Assembly (NCBI GenBank): GCA_963823675.1
Contig: CAWGMT010000012.1
Span: 1,302,001 to 1,366,000 of the forward strand
DNA length: 64,000 nucleotides
Direction: 5' to 3'
Source: CAWGMT01 sp963823675
GTDB lineage: Bacteria > Planctomycetota > Planctomycetia > Isosphaerales > Isosphaeraceae
The notes below the pieces were generated by a model. The model had not been told where the DNA came from, made no database searches, and was given only the letters and a program-made list of their open reading frames with translations. The number at the start of each line of letters is the position of its first letter. Position 1 is the first letter of the stretch. Positions 9,470 through 21,506 of this stretch are shown piece after piece. The position numbers were made by a program, and so were the translations under genes.

Positions 9470-11913
9470 ATGAGTGACGCCGACGCTCACATTGAACGCG
9501 CCCTCGCCCTCCACGGCCAGGGGAAGCTGGCGGAGGCGGTCGCCGAATACCGCGCGGCGATCGGGCTCCGGCCCGATTACGCCGAGATCCACAACAAACT
9601 TGGCTACGCCCTGCGCCAGCAGGGGAAACCGGATGAAGCGATCGCTGAATTCCGGAAAGCGATCCGGCTCCAGCCCGACTTCGCCCATGCCCACTACAAC
9701 CTGGGCCTCGCTTTCATGGACCAAGGAAAGCCCGAGGAGGCGGTCGCCGAGCTGCGTGAGGCGATCCGGATCACGCCCGAGTCCGCCGAGGCGCACCTGA
9801 ATCTGGCCAACAACTTGATCAACCAGGGGAAGCTGGATGACGCGATCGCCGAATTCCGTGAGGCGATCAGGCTCCAACCGCGCGACGCTCTGGCGCATTT
9901 CACACTGGCCTTCGAGCTCCTTGCGGCGCACGCGGCCGGCGCGACGACGAAGAGGCGCTGGTCCTTGCCCGCAGAGCCGTCCAGCTCGAACCGACGCGGG
10001 AGATCTTTGCGATGTACCTTGCACTGGCCCAGTATCGGACGGAGCACTGGGCCGAATTCCTGGCAGCCGCTCGCCGGGGGGTGGTGCCGGTAGGCACTGC
10101 CAGCACCATCGGCTTCATGCTGGCGGTGGCCCACTGGCACAAGGGTAACAAGAGAGAGGCCCGGAGCTGGTTCAACAACGCCGTCGAATCGATGCGACAG
10201 AACCCCGTCGAGAACCCCGAGGCCGAGGCCGAGGTCCGCCGGCTTTGGACGGAAGCGGCCGAGCTACTGGGCCAGCCCGGGCCCGCCGGCCCCGGTCGGG
10301 CTTCGCCAGCGACTCCCGGGGGGAAGCGCGGCGACACAACGCTGACTTCGGCACTCGCGACGATCGGTCGTTTCCTCTGGGGCGGCCGCTGGTTCGGAAC
10401 GAGGCAGGGGCAGCCGCCGGCTGACTTCGACGCCCTTTTTCGAACGGCCGTCGTCTTGGCGGAAAAGGGGAAGCTCGACCAGGCGACGGCTACGCTGCGC
10501 GAGGCAATCCGGATTCATCCCGCCGACGCCGACGCCTACTACAACCTCGGCGTCCTTTTGCAGCACCAGGGAAAGCTCGACGAGGCAATCACCGCGTATC
10601 GTGACGCCATCCGGATCAAACCTGACCTTGCCGACGTCCACACTAACCTCGGCGTCGCGCTCCGCGAACAGGGCAAGCTCGACGAGGCGACGGCGACGCT
10701 GCGCGAGGCGATCCGGATCCATCCTGATGACGCCAACGCGCACAACCACCTCGGAATCGTGCTGAATCGCCAGGGGACATTGGGGGAGGCGATCGCCGAA
10801 ATGCGCGCTGCGATCCGGCTCAAGCCTGACGATGCCGACGCGCACTACAACCTCGGCATTGCCCTGAAGGCGCAGGGGATGCTGGACGAGGCGATCGGGA
10901 ACTATCGCAACGCGCTTCGGATTCAACCGGACCTCGCCGACGTCCACTATAACCTCGGCCTTGCGCTGAGTGAGCAGGGCAAGCTGGAGGAGGCGATCGC
11001 CACGTTTCGGGAAGGGCTCCGAATCCAGCCCGACGCTGCGGCTCACACCAACCTCGGCATCGCTTTGTTACAGGAGGGAAAACCCGATCAAGCGATTGCC
11101 GAATTCCGTGAGGCGATCCGGATCAGCCCGGAACTCGTCGAGCCCCGCCTCAACCTCGGCAGCACCCTGCAAGCCCTCGGGAAATGTGACGAAGCCATCG
11201 CCGAGTTCCGCGCGGCGATCCGGGTCCGTCCCGGCGACGAACGGGCCCACTTGGCGCTCGGCAACGCCCTTCGAGAGCAAGGGAGGCACGAAGAGGCGGT
11301 GACGGCGTTCTACTCGTCGTTCGGACAGCTCCCGTCTGACCCCGACGAGCCCGGTGAGGGGCTTGAACCACCCGCGTGGACCAAGTCCGACCCTGGTGCG
11401 GCGGCCGAGGCCTATTACTCACGCGGCAGCGGCCACCTGGCGCAGGCAAGGCCGGCGCAAGCGGTCAGAGCATTTCGCAAAACGATCGATTTTCAACCGA
11501 ACCACGCCGCGGCCCACTCCGATCTGGCGTGGTGCCTTGCCCCCTTCTCCGACCCGTCGGGGCCCGATTATTCCGAAGCACTGGTGCACGCCAGGAAGGG
11601 CGTCGAGCTCGCGCCGCAGAATGCAAACAGCCATCGGGCGCTCGCGCTGGCCGAGTATGGTGTGGGACACTGGACTGAGTCCCTTGCGGCTGCCGAGCGG
11701 TCGATGGCCCTCAAGCGTGGCGGAAACGCCCGCGACTGGTTCATTCTGGCCCTCGCGAGATGGCAGACGGGCGAGAAGGACCAGGCCCGGATCTGGTTCG
11801 AGAAAGCCGCAGCGTGGACCAACGAGAAATCCCCCAAGGACCCGGAGCTACGCCGACTCTGGTCGGAAGCAGCCCAGTTACTCGCCCTGCCCGGACCGTC
11901 TGCTGGTGGTTGA
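9470..11913 (+). CDS. Long TPR protein, apparently two fused TPR modules; one frameshift
   Basis: From ATG 9470 there is no zinc ribbon; TPR units begin at once (HIERALALHGQGKLAEAVAE). After five units the frame breaks between about 9910 and 9945. The next frame carries on with DEEALVLARRAVQLEP and the family C-terminal block (EHWAEFLAAARRG...EVRRLWTEAAELLGQPGP). It then enters a second module (GRFLWGGRWFG, like GFLRFGERRG of the broken gene at 7123) with about nine more TPRs and a second copy of the C-terminal block (GHWTESLAAAERSMALKRGG...RDWFILALARWQTGE). The doubled C-terminal block suggests fusion of two paralogues, about 814 residues in total. Role inferred as a scaffold. Confidence 0.8.
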
Positions 11914-12437
11914 AGGCGATCGTGAGAGGAAACGCGGACCCAGCGAGATTTAGTCTCCCGGCACGTCCCGCCGGACAGCAGTAGTGATTCGGACGGGCCG
12001 AGTGCCTGCTTCGCCCCAAATCCTTCCACGGCCGGGACGAACGCCGGGCGGGGCCTAACGGAGCCGCGCTGCGCACCATCACCGCGCGCCTCGTCGGGGG
12101 TGATGTCGCCGTCTGATATTAACCTGCTTCGGTCCGACGACACCGAAGCAATTTGGAGCGAAGCATCGGACGTCCCCTCAATTGCCAGTTCATGTACCTC
12201 CTGACAGCAGCTTGGCGGTGCGGGCGGCTGATATGGGTGCCGCGATTCGCTGCTCCCTGGTCGGAGACTTTCCCTGAGAAGCGGAGACGGCTGAACCGCT
12301 GACTATCCGAATCGGCCGTCGCCGTGATGTTGCGGATTTCAATCGTCCACCCCCGGTGTGAAAGCGGCCCTCCCCGCCAGGAAAGGCGCCGCCAGCGAAT
12401 CAGGGCCAGACCGGGGCGTTGGGCAGTCTGCATTCCG
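11914..12437 (+). other. Intergenic region between convergent genes
   Basis: No gene is supported. It contains a perfect hairpin (12125-12150) and, near 12262-12302, the word cggagacggctgaaccgct, which recurs near 40498 and marks a second dispersed repeat. Confidence 0.5.
12125..12150. terminator. Perfect 9-bp inverted repeat, possible bidirectional terminator
   Basis: TGCTTCGGT and ACCGAAGCA flank an 8-base loop between the convergent TPR and kinase genes. There is no strong T tract on either side, so factor-independent termination is not certain. The same GCTTCGGT word forms a palindrome at 25580-25602. Confidence 0.4.
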
Positions 12438-15400
12438 CTATTTCCTCTGGCCCGGTAGGATGCTGCCAGCCTCCGAGGGCGGTCCCGGGCGGCCGAGCAA
12501 TCGGGCCGCCTCGGACCACAAGAGAAGCACATCATCCACTGTCATTTTCAATCTCCTCGTTTCCTCGGCGGCCTTGTCGTACCACTCGACGGCTTTTTGC
12601 TTCTCGCCCTTCCGGGCCAGTGCCATGGCGAGCAGGAACCAGTCGTTGGGCCGTCCGCCTTTCTTCAGCGCCATCGCTCGTTCGGCGGCGGCGATTGAGG
12701 CATCCCAATGGCCGCGGCGGTACTCGACCAGCGCCAGGCTGTGGTGGACCATAGGGACCTTCGGTTGCAACTCAAGCGATTTGCGTACGAGCGTGGCAGC
12801 TTCCTCGTAATCGCGAGCCGGGCGATCGGGATACACGGCCAACAGCCAGGCCAGGAAGCCCGGGGCCGCGGCAGCATCAGGCTCGAGCCGCAGCGACTCG
12901 CGGCCCTCGGCGATTGCCCCATCCACGTTTCCCTGGCGGAGCAGGATATAGCCGAGGTTATTGTGGGCTGGGCCAAACTCGGGCCTGATCCGGATGGCCG
13001 CTCGGTATGACGCTGCTGCCTCGTCGAGTTTGCCCTGCCCGCGGAGGGCGTTGCCGAGCCCGAAGTGGGCCTGCGCGTTTTCCGGGTCGCGCGTCAGGGC
13101 TGCACGGTACTCGATGGCCGCTGCCAGGTAGTTATGCGCGACGCTGCCCAAGACTCCGGCGAGGTTGACGTGCGTCGCGACGTCATCGGGCCTGCGGTGA
13201 AGCGTCCGGCGGAAGATGTCGTCGGCCCTGCCCAGCGCCACCCATGCACCGGCGTGATCTTCCATGCCCTCTTGCAGCGTCGCCATGCAGGCCCAGTGAC
13301 GGCCAATGTCGGGATTCCGTTCCGTGAGGTCCTGGAACACCGCGAGGGCCTCGTCGTCCTGGCCCCTTCGGTGGAGCGCATGGGCCAAGTCGTGGGCCGT
13401 ATCGGGCCGCAGGGCCCGGGCCGCCGTGTAGAACCGGATCGCGTCATCCAACCGTGGCGGCTGGACCCGCTCGAGGCACCTGCCCAGAGTGTGGTTGATC
13501 CACACGTCGCCAGGATCGTGCGCCTGGGCGCGGTCGAGCAGCTTTGCGGCGGCCGCGGGCTCGTCGGCGTCGAGCAGAGCCGTGGCCAGCAGCGTGAGGG
13601 TCTGGACAGGCCACTGCCGGGGGTCTGCCTCTTTCGCGAGGGCGAGCAGGGGCTCGCGCTGCGCCTTTCCTTCGGACTGTAACCAGACGGCACGCAGGCG
13701 GTTGCGGGTTTCATCGGGATCGGCGGCGCACGCCACGGCGATCAGCCGCCTCAAGCTCTCGATGTCCTTGGGTCTGGCCTTGCGGCGCCGGGCCGCCCAG
13801 TCGTCCAGCGCACCGGTGAGCATCGGTATCACGCCCGCCGGACGGGTCCGGATCTGCGCCGCGGCGGCATCGGGTTCGAGCTCGTCGATGTCGAGCCCGG
13901 CCTGGTGAAATACCCATGCACACGTTTCGTCGCCCACTTCGCCGAAGGAGTCTTCGGCCTTGCTCGCGCGGATCTCGATGACGGTGTTGAGCAAGGTCGA
14001 ATCGCGGTCGGCGGCCTCGGCCGCCGCCGCCACCTCTTCGCGGAGGGCGAGCACCTCGCGGCGCGACCAGGGATTGCTGAGCGGACCTAAGAGTACCACA
14101 GCCCGGTCGACCGCCGTCAGGGCCGCATGCCACTTCGCCGGGTCGCCCGTGGCCGGATCCTGCGCCTGCTTCCGCTTCAGGTACGCGTCCCGCAGCGCCA
14201 GCTCCAGCCGGAGGGCCTGCGCCTGTCGGTGCTGAAAAGAGATTGCCGACACGGCGGCGAGGCCGATCAACCCGGTCAGGAGCGCAACCGCCGTGCCGGT
14301 GACCGCGGTCTGATGTCGTCGCGCCCACCGCCGCGCCCGCCGCGTCATCGGCTCGCGCCAGGCGCCGACCGGCTCGTCTGCCATCCACCGCTCGATGTCG
14401 CCGGCCAGAGCCTTCGGACTGTCGTACCGATTCTCCGGCTTCCGCGCCATCGCCTTCAAGCACACGGCCTCCAGGGCCGCGTCAATCGTGGGTTCGAGTT
14501 GCCGCGGCGGCGGAAACTCGCCCTGCTCCACCGCCCGCAGCATGGCGCCGATGTCCTCGTTTTCGAACGGCGGCTTGCCGGTCAGCAGACAGAAGAGGGT
14601 CGCACCCAGGCTGTAGACGTCGGAGCGGGGCCCAAGCCCGTCAAGCTCGCCGCGGGCCTGCTCGGGGCTCATGTAGCCCGGTGTGCCCAGGGCCGAGCCC
14701 GGCAGCGTCTCGGCCGATCCACTGGCGGAACTGGGAACCAGCGGCCGCTCCTCCGCGGATTGCGTCGCATCGACCATTCCACTCGCCTTGGCCAGCCCCC
14801 AGTCCACCACCAGCGTCTCGCCGTGCTTGCCGACAATAATGTTGCCCGGCTTGATGTCTCGGTGCAGCACACCGCGCGAATGGGCGTACGCGATCGCGTT
14901 GCAGACGTCGGTGAACCGGCGTAGCAGCTTCCGCAACTCCAGCGAGCGGCGGCTGGGGTCGTTCTTCATTGCCGCGTCGGCATGGAAGCGCTGGATGTCC
15001 TCCTTGAGCGACCCGCCGCGAATGAACCGCATGGCATAGTAGGGACGGCCGTCGCCGTAGCTGCCCAGGCCGTAGACCGGGACAATGCCAGGGTGCTCCA
15101 GACCGCCGGTGATCTCGGCCTCGGCCAGGAACCGCTGGCGGCTGACGGGATCGTCGGCATGCCTATCGAGGATCTGCTTCAGCGCCACCTCACGGTGCAG
15201 CTCGGAGTCCAGGGCAACGAAGACGGCGCCCAGCCCGCCCTGGGCATGAGGCCGGAGGACGTGGAACCGCTGGCCGTCGGAGGTCACAGAGCCGACGGCA
15301 TAAGATGTCGTGCGATCTTCATCATCGTTCTGCGTCGAGCCGTGCGCCGAGCCGACAGGGCCGAGCGAGGCCTCGATTTCCGGGTCGCCGATTCGCGCCA

Positions 15401-15672
15401 GACTTTCCTTCGTCGAACTTGCCGGGCGATACCGCGGCCAGGCTCTTGTCCACGTCGCCGTCGTGGGCTTCCAGGTGAACCTCGGCCAGCGCTTCAAGGA
15501 GTGCTCGCGTGGCGGCAGTGAGGTTGCCGCGAGATTCCAGGTGGTCGGCGAGGCTCTTGGACTTGTCGAGCGTCCAGGCCTGGAAGGCGGCCACGAGCTG
15601 GCCCTGGTTGATGATCCCGTTCTGAAGCGCGAGTAGTCCAAAGAGGAGATGGCGGTCAGCGGAGGCATTCAT
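12438..15672 (-). CDS. Membrane Ser/Thr protein kinase with C-terminal TPRs; one frameshift
   Basis: The correct start is ATG 15672 (MNASADRHLLFGLLALQNGI). The frame shifts near 15405 and continues to 12438, about 1,078 codons. Domains in order: an N-terminal helical region common in planctomycete kinases; a PknB-like kinase with a glycine loop (AQGGLGAVFVA), VALK lysine, HRDIKPGN catalytic loop, metal-binding VVDWG in place of DFG, and GTPGYMSPEQ; one membrane helix (VALLTGLIGLAAVSAI); then TPRs and the family end GHWDASIAAAERAMALKKGG. That last block matches the soluble TPR genes upstream, linking them by descent. It probably senses through its extracytoplasmic TPR part and phosphorylates cytosolic targets. 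Substrates are unknown. Confidence 0.9.
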
Positions 15673-15938
15673 CGCGCGGCTCCGGCCCACGTCACTGCCC
15701 CCGACCTGCCCGCTCACGGGAACGCAACCCGGTCGCAAGGGGGCTTCGCGACGGAAGGATTATCCCATGATCGTACGGGCCGTGCCAATCCGTCGGTCTT
15801 CCGTGGCCACCCATGACCGGTTGCGTCTTTCCACGCACAAACCGGAGTCACGGTTCGTGACCCATTTATCCGCAGCGCAACAAAAGGGCCACTCAGAAGA
15901 GCGGCCCAGCATTGGCCGGATAGCCAGGCCAAGTCTAA

Positions 15939-16865
15939 TTATGCAACGCCCGCTGCCAGTTTCCGCTGCCGCCAGCCGTAGCCCGCTAGGCCGAAGACTC
16001 CCAATCCCAGGAGGAACAAGGAGGAGGGTTCGGGGATGGAGAGTGTCACGAAGCCATCCCCGGAATTGACGCCTCCCATGAGGCTGGAATTGGTCAAATC
16101 GGCCGCGATGAACGAGCCGCCACCGCCGCCGCCGAAGCCGCCGCCTCCGCCCGAATAGCCGCCTCCGCCTCCGCCGTCGTCGTAGCTACCCCCGCCGCCG
16201 CCGCCGAAACCGCCGTTCCCGCCGCCGCTGCCGCCGTTGCCACCCGTGAACGTCGGTGGGCCAAAGCCGCCGCCGCCGCCGGAGTACGTGATGCCGCCGT
16301 ACATACCATTGGAGCCATTGGTACCAGTGCCAAGCCACCCGCCGCCACCGCCGCCACCGCCGCCGCTAGAGTCGACACTACCGCCGCCGCCGCCGCCGCC
16401 GGCTCCGCCGGCTCCGCCACCGGCGCCATTCTCGCCATCCGTGCCGGATTGACCGGGGCCTCCCTCTCCAAAAGTGTTCCATCCTGCGCCGCCGCCGCCG
16501 CCGCCGACCATCAGGGGCAGGCGCGCGCCCGTTTCGAAGACGAAGCTGCCGCCGCCGCCGCCGCCGCCGGTGTCATACCCACCGAACACGCCGGCACCGC
16601 CGACTACGATCTCCAGCACTGTCCCGGCGGTCAGCGAAACATCGGCGCTCGCCAGGGCACCAGCACCACCATAAGCCGTGCCATAATCGTTATAGGAACC
16701 TGCGCCCTGCGCTCCGGCCGCGGTGATCGTATAGGTTCCCGTGACGGGGATCGTGTATTCGACGATTGTCCCGGTGAAATTGAAGGTAATACCACCCGCT
16801 CGGGACTGCCCCACGACGCCGACCTGCATAGCCAAAGCCGCCACGATCAGAGTTATACGTTTCAA
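15939..16865 (-). CDS. Glycine-rich exported protein with PEP-CTERM anchor
   Basis: This 308-residue protein begins MKRITLIVAALAMQVGVVGQ, a signal peptide. It is followed by a beta-rich N-terminal stretch (YTIPVTGTYTITAAGAQGAG) of the kind that leads into glycine-rich surface domains, then a long Gly-rich region with many runs of four or more Gly. It ends with the sorting signal PEPSSLFLLGLGVFGLAGYG plus the basic WRQRK tail. PEP-CTERM proteins are processed by an exosortase and go to the surface or extracellular matrix. The opposite strand reads as a proline-rich frame only because of the GGC/GCC repeats. Purine-rich gaggagagcgacc precedes the start. Confidence 0.88.
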   Translation of the reverse strand: MKRITLIVAALAMQVGVVGQSRAGGITFNFTGTIVEYTIPVTGTYTITAAGAQGAGSYNDYGTAYGGAGALASADVSLTAGTVLEIVVGGAGVFGGYDTGGGGGGGSFVFETGARLPLMVGGGGGGAGWNTFGEGGPGQSGTDGENGAGGGAGGAGGGGGGGSVDSSGGGGGGGGGWLGTGTNGSNGMYGGITYSGGGGGFGPPTFTGGNGGSGGGNGGFGGGGGGSYDDGGGGGGYSGGGGGFGGGGGGSFIAADLTNSSLMGGVNSGDGFVTLSIPEPSSLFLLGLGVFGLAGYGWRQRKLAAGVA

Positions 16866-17062
16866 AGGTCGCTCTCCTCAAAAGAATGAGCCCACTCTGC
16901 CGAACTGGGCCGATCTCAGTCGTTGATCGACGCTATGGCTGTTCCGAGAAACCAGGTTAAAGTAACACGAATTGTGCTGAAATCAACAAGATTCTCCATT
17001 TATCATTAAAACCAACATTCAAGAATTTCGCGTTCGCCTGACCAAATTCCCGATCCGCCGCG

Positions 17063-17206
17063 CTACACCAGATAGACCGGTATCCGAGCGGCCAGGGCTT
17101 GGCGAACGCAATCCTTCGTTCCCTTGCTGGTCGCTAGCGAGCGCTGCAACGCGATGCACAGGTCCGCGCTGTGCGTTGCCAACTTAATCGACGTGAAATT
17201 CGCGAG
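17063..17206 (-). pseudogene. C-terminal remnant of a nucleotide-binding (SLOG-like) protein
   Basis: The minus strand encodes THSADLCIALQRSLATSKGT followed by KDCVRQALAARIPVYLV and a stop. The SKGTKDCVRxA..xxIPVYLV pattern matches the end of Rossmann-like SLOG domains. No upstream part of such a gene is present; the sequence runs into the promoter of the TPR-CHAT gene. I treat it as a relic, recognised from motif shape only. Confidence 0.4.
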
Positions 17207-17286
17207 TTCTGGGCGAAGCGTCTTGAAATTCGGTATCCTTATGAAAAGGCCCATCACTGAATGCCTAGCATGGGAAGAAGCCCATC
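17204..17286 (+). promoter_or_regulatory. Conserved upstream region of TPR-CHAT 1
   Basis: The 40 bases tctgggcgaagcgtcttgaa through ttcggtatccttatgaaa are almost identical to the region 33957-33997 before TPR-CHAT 3, and the last bases cccatcATGAAAGCTCTTCG are shared too. Conservation outside the coding part suggests a common promoter. The individual -35 and -10 boxes are not certain (TATCCT is a candidate -10). Confidence 0.5.
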
Positions 17287-20200
17287 ATGAAAGCTCTTCG
17301 CGTCGTGTTCCGGCTGGGGCTGCTGATCGGGTTCGGAGTCGCGACGCTGGGAGTGCCCACGGCAGCCCAGACCACGTCTCCAAAGCCAGATCAACCCCTG
17401 GCCCCGGGATTGCGCAAGCTGACCGGCGAGGACGCCAGGCGGGCCGAGGAGCTGGACAAGGCCATCGAAACGGCACTGAAGGCCGATCGCTGGGACGAGG
17501 CGATTGGGAAGGCCGAGGAACTGCGTGCCTTGCGGGCGCAGGTTCAGGGTCCGGCGCACTTCGAGACCGTCAACGCGGAGTGGCTGCTCAAAGGGTTGCG
17601 TCGGGTGGCCCCAATGCCGAAGGCGAATCGCGTCGCCTACCAATCGGCCAAGACCACGAATCACGACGCCGAAACCCTCCTGGCCCGGGGGAAATACGCT
17701 CAGGCCCAGCCGCTGTTCGAGAAGGCGCTCGAAATCCACCGCCGCCTGCTCACCGACGACCACCCCCAGACCGCCTCAAACTACAACTACGTGGCGGTCA
17801 GCCTCATGTACCAGGGGAAGTATGCTCAGGCCCAGCCGCTGTTCGAGAAGGCGCTGGAGATCCACCGCCGGCTGCTCACCGATGACCACCCCGCTACCGC
17901 CTCAAACTACAACAACGTGGCGGTCAACCTCATGTACCAGGGGAAGTACGCGGCGGCCCAGCCGCTGTACCAGAAGGCGCTGGAGGTCCACCGCCGGCTG
18001 CTCACCGACGACCACCCCGACACCACCGCAAACTACAACAACTTGGCGCTCAACCTCATGTACCAGGGGAAGTACGCGGCGGCCCAGCCGCTCTACGAGA
18101 AGGCGCTGGAGCTCTACCGGCGACTGCTCACCGACGACCACCCCGGCACCGCCATGACTTACAACAACCTGGCGTACAACCTCGACGCGCAGGGGAAGTA
18201 CGCGGCGGCCCAGTCGCTGCTACGAGAAGGCGCTGGAGATCAACCGCCGGCTGCTCACCGACAACCACCCCGACACCGCCCAAAGCTACAACAACCTGGC
18301 GACCAACCTCATGCACCAGGGGAAGTACGCGGCGGCCCAGCCGCTGTACGAGAAGGCGCTGGAGATCAACCGCCGGCTGCTCACCGACGACCACCCTCAC
18401 GCCGCCCTTGGCTACAACAACGTGGCTTTCAACCTCAACTCCCAGGGGAAGTACGCGGCGGCCCAGCCGCTGTTCGAGAAGGCGCTGGAGATCAACCGCC
18501 GGCTGCTCACCGACGACCACCCCAACACGGCCAGCAGCTACGGCAGCTTGGCGTACAACCTCAGCGCGCAGGGGAAGTACGCAGCGGCCCAGTCGCTGTA
18601 CGAGAAGGCGCTGGAGATCAACCGCCGGCTGCTCACCGACGACCACCCCAACACCGCCGTCATCTACAACAACCTGGCGGCCAACCTCAACGCCCAGGGG
18701 AAGTACCTGGAGGCGCGAGACCGATGGATCTCCGCCGTCAAGAGCCTGGATGCGGCGCGGCTGACCGTCGCCTTCACCGGGTTGGAACGCGCCGGGAATG
18801 CCCATCCTGTGCGCCCGGCCCTGGCCGCGGTGCTGGCCCGAACTGAGTCAGCCGGTCGAGGCGTGGCAGTCCCTGGAGCAGGACCTGGGCCGCTCGCTGC
18901 TCGACGAACTGACCGCACGCCTGGACCGGCGACTCGCTCCCGGTGATCGTGCCCGGCTCAGGGAACTGACCGCCGAACTGGAGCGGCTGGACCGGCTGGT
19001 GGAAACCACGCCCAAGGGTCTGGACCAGGCCGAGCGGGCCAAGCGGTTTGAGGAGCTCAAGCGCCAGCGTGTGCTGGCGAGTATCGCCTTGGGTGAGTTT
19101 CACACCAAGCTGGCCCGGGACCATGGTCCCTTGGCAGGTGTGGTCGCCCCGCTCAAGGAGATCCAGGCTGCTCTGCCAGCCGATGCCGCCCTGGTCGCCT
19201 GGGTCGATCTGGCACCGGAGGGACCCAGCGCGGCCGACCCCAACGGCGAGCACTGGGGCGTGGTGGTTCGATCCCGAGGTGTCCCGGCCTGGATCACGAT
19301 GGCGGGCACGGGTCCGGACCGCCTGTGGACGAAGGACGACACCGGGCTGGCGGGCCGGGTCCGGACGGAGCTGCGGAACCATCCCGGCGCGGGCCCGGCG
19401 GATCTCCGGCCCCTGGTCGAGCGGTTGCGCAGCCAGCGCCTCGGGCCGCTGGAAAAGGCCCTGGGCGCCGGGGCCGACGGCCTGCCGCCGGCCCGGCGGC
19501 TCCTCGTCCTTCCCTCCAGGGCCATTACTGGCATCCCGGTCGAGGCCCTGCTCGCTGCCGGCGACACGCGCACGGTGAGCTACGCGCCCTCGGCCACGGT
19601 TTTCAAGTACTTGCGCGAGCAGTCCCGGCCCGACGGTCATTCCGGTTTGCTTGCGCTGGGTGACCCGGTGTACGAGCCCCCGGACAAGTCGAGCGAGCCG
19701 AAGCCGCCGCCTGACCATGGACTGCTGGTCAACGCGGTCGTCCGCGGCTCGAACGCGGCAAAGCATGGACTGAAAGACGGGAATGTGTTGCTCGCCTACA
19801 ACGGCCAGACGCTGAACAAGAAAGACGACCTCAAGGTCGTCGCCGAGGGCGACAAGCTGGTCACGGCCCTGGTCTGGAGAGATGGTCGATCGTCCCGGCA
19901 AGATCTCGCCCCCGGCGAGCTCGGCGTGATGATCGACCCGCAGCCGGCACCAGTGGCTATCGCCGAGCAGCGCAAGTTGCAGCAGGTGCTGGTGGAGGCG
20001 CGTTCCGGCGCCGAGACGTTCGTCCCCTTGCCGGGCACGCGGTACGAGGTCGAGGCGCTCGCTCGGCTCTTCAAATCCGACGATCGGCCGACCAGGCTGC
20101 TGCTGGCAACCGACGCGAGTGAGTCTGAGCTGGAGGGCTTGGCCGCGTCGGGCGAGCTAGGCCGGTTCGGCTTCATCCACCTGGCGACGCACGGGGTCAT

Positions 20201-20783
20201 CGACGAGGCGATCCCCCAGCACTCGGCGGTGATCCTCACGCAGACCGGCTTACCCGACCCGCTGGAGCGAGTGATGAATCACAAGCCAGTCTTCGACGGC
20301 CGGCTCTCGGTCCGCGAGATCCAGCGCGGCTGGGACTTGAAGGCCGAGCTGGTGACGCTCTCGGCCTGCGAGACCGCCCTGGGCCGTGACGCCGGCGGCG
20401 AGGGGTTTGTGGGGTTTACGCAGGCGCTCTTGATTTCCGGAGCGCGGAGCGTGTGCCTGTCGCTCTGGAGAGTGGACGACAAGGCGACATCGCTCTTGAT
20501 GACCCGGTTCTACCAGAACCTGCTGGGCAAGCGCTCGGCGGTGTCAAGGCCGATGCCCAAGGCCGAGGCGTTGCAGGAGGCAAAGCAGTGGCTGCGGAGC
20601 CTGACGGTGGGCCAGATCGATGGAGAGCTCGCCGCGCTCCAGCGTGGTGATGTGCGGCCGCTGGCAAAGGTCGATGGCGGCACGGCGCCCGGTGCAGCGA
20701 CTTCTCTCAAGTCAAGTGGCAATCGGCCCTATGCCCACCCCTACTTCTGGGCGGCGTTCGTGCTGGTGGGTGATCCGGATTGA
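17287..20783 (+). CDS. Exported TPR-CHAT protease-like protein 1 (8 TPRs); two frameshifts
   Basis: ATG 17287 opens a signal peptide (MKALRVVFRLGLLIGFGVAT) and a helical N-domain. Eight 42-residue TPR units of 126 bp follow (YAAAQPLYEKALEINRRLLT). One extra base near 18220 and another near 18834 shift the frame; the product continues to 20783. After the repeats come a helical linker and a CHAT caspase-like domain with the His in HLATHGVIDE and the Cys in LSACETALGRD. Inside the CHAT region sits a PDZ-like insert (GLKDGNVLLAYNGQTLNKKD). The C-terminus YFWAAFVLVGDPD is shared by all copies. Expected role: an exported cysteine protease controlled by TPR-ligand binding. That role is inferred from the CHAT family; substrates are unknown. 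Confidence 0.85.
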
Positions 20784-21104
20784 ACGGGGTTCCGGCGTCG
20801 ATTGCGAAGATCCCTCGATCGTACGGAATCCGTTGATCAACATACGGCTCGCCTTCGTGATCCCGCTTGAAACCGACCGCCCCATCCAGGACGATGGAAC
20901 CAATCCTGCCACGCGACGAGCCGGAAGTGTCGGACTGGGTGGCCTTGCCTGCGCTTTCGATTGGGACTTAGCCTTTCGCGCCTGCGGGTCTAATAACTCC
21001 GCGAGCCGCGGCGGGCTTTGAAGTCGGGTCCGGCCGACTTTTCTACTTTGATGACCCAAAGCGGACCTGACGCCCCGGCGCAATCCGTCGGGCGAGTCGC
21101 GCGA
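20784..21104 (+). other. Intergenic region
   Basis: No gene recognised. The first 30 bases after the CHAT stop (acggggttccggcgtcgatt) resemble the sequences after the CHAT stops at 37659 and 41146, so the family duplications included some 3' flank. Confidence 0.5.
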
Positions 21105-21500
21105 TTAAGCGGGAACGTACGTCAACCTAATCACGTCCTCGCCAACGAGATCGCTGGTCACAAGGCGGAGCGGCGGCCGAGGGCCGGAGAAGAATGGCTT
21201 GCCGCGGCCAAGTACGATGGGGTGGAGGTAAAGTCGATACTCATCATAAGACCAAGGTTGGTTAGGCTTCCTGCCAAGTCTGGTCCGGCAACTTCAATCT
21301 CCCCAACTGGCTGTGCCTTCAGCCCACGTATCACCGCCTCGATGTCATCCTCGACAGGTGTGGCGTTGGGTCCGTCCGACTTCAACGTGCGCGACACAAC
21401 CCACTTCGGCTCGCTCCGCCACGCCGCCGCGAAGTCGTGTTCCTCCGCGCCCCAACGCCTCTGGTGAAGGGAGGGTCTGCGCACACCACGATTCCCGCTC
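21105..21500 (-). pseudogene. Dihydrofolate reductase-family (RibD C-terminal) protein, 3' fragment
   Basis: On the minus strand WGAEEHDFAAAWRSEPKWVV and then NATPVEDDIEAVIRGLKAQP and GEIEVAGPDLA are clear family motifs. After a one-base shift near 21247 comes DEYRLYLHPIVLGRGKPFFS, ending in LVGEDVIRLTYVPA at the stop 21107-21105. The N-terminal 44 residues of what looks like the same protein lie 1.1 kb away at 22675-22543 on the same strand. The gene was thus apparently split by the DNA between them. Proteins of this family are small NADPH-dependent reductases of uncertain substrate. Confidence 0.8.
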
Positions 21501-21506
21501 TCAGTC

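Noticed and set aside
16237..16674. Proline-rich open frames on the plus strand
   Set aside because: They are the complement of glycine codons in the PEP-CTERM gene, without start signals.
17690..18715. Regular 126-bp repeats considered as a CRISPR-like array
   Set aside because: The period is 42 codons with full protein coding and TPR consensus; there are no unique spacers. The same holds at 28.1-28.9, 34.4-35.6 and 50.5-51.8 kb.
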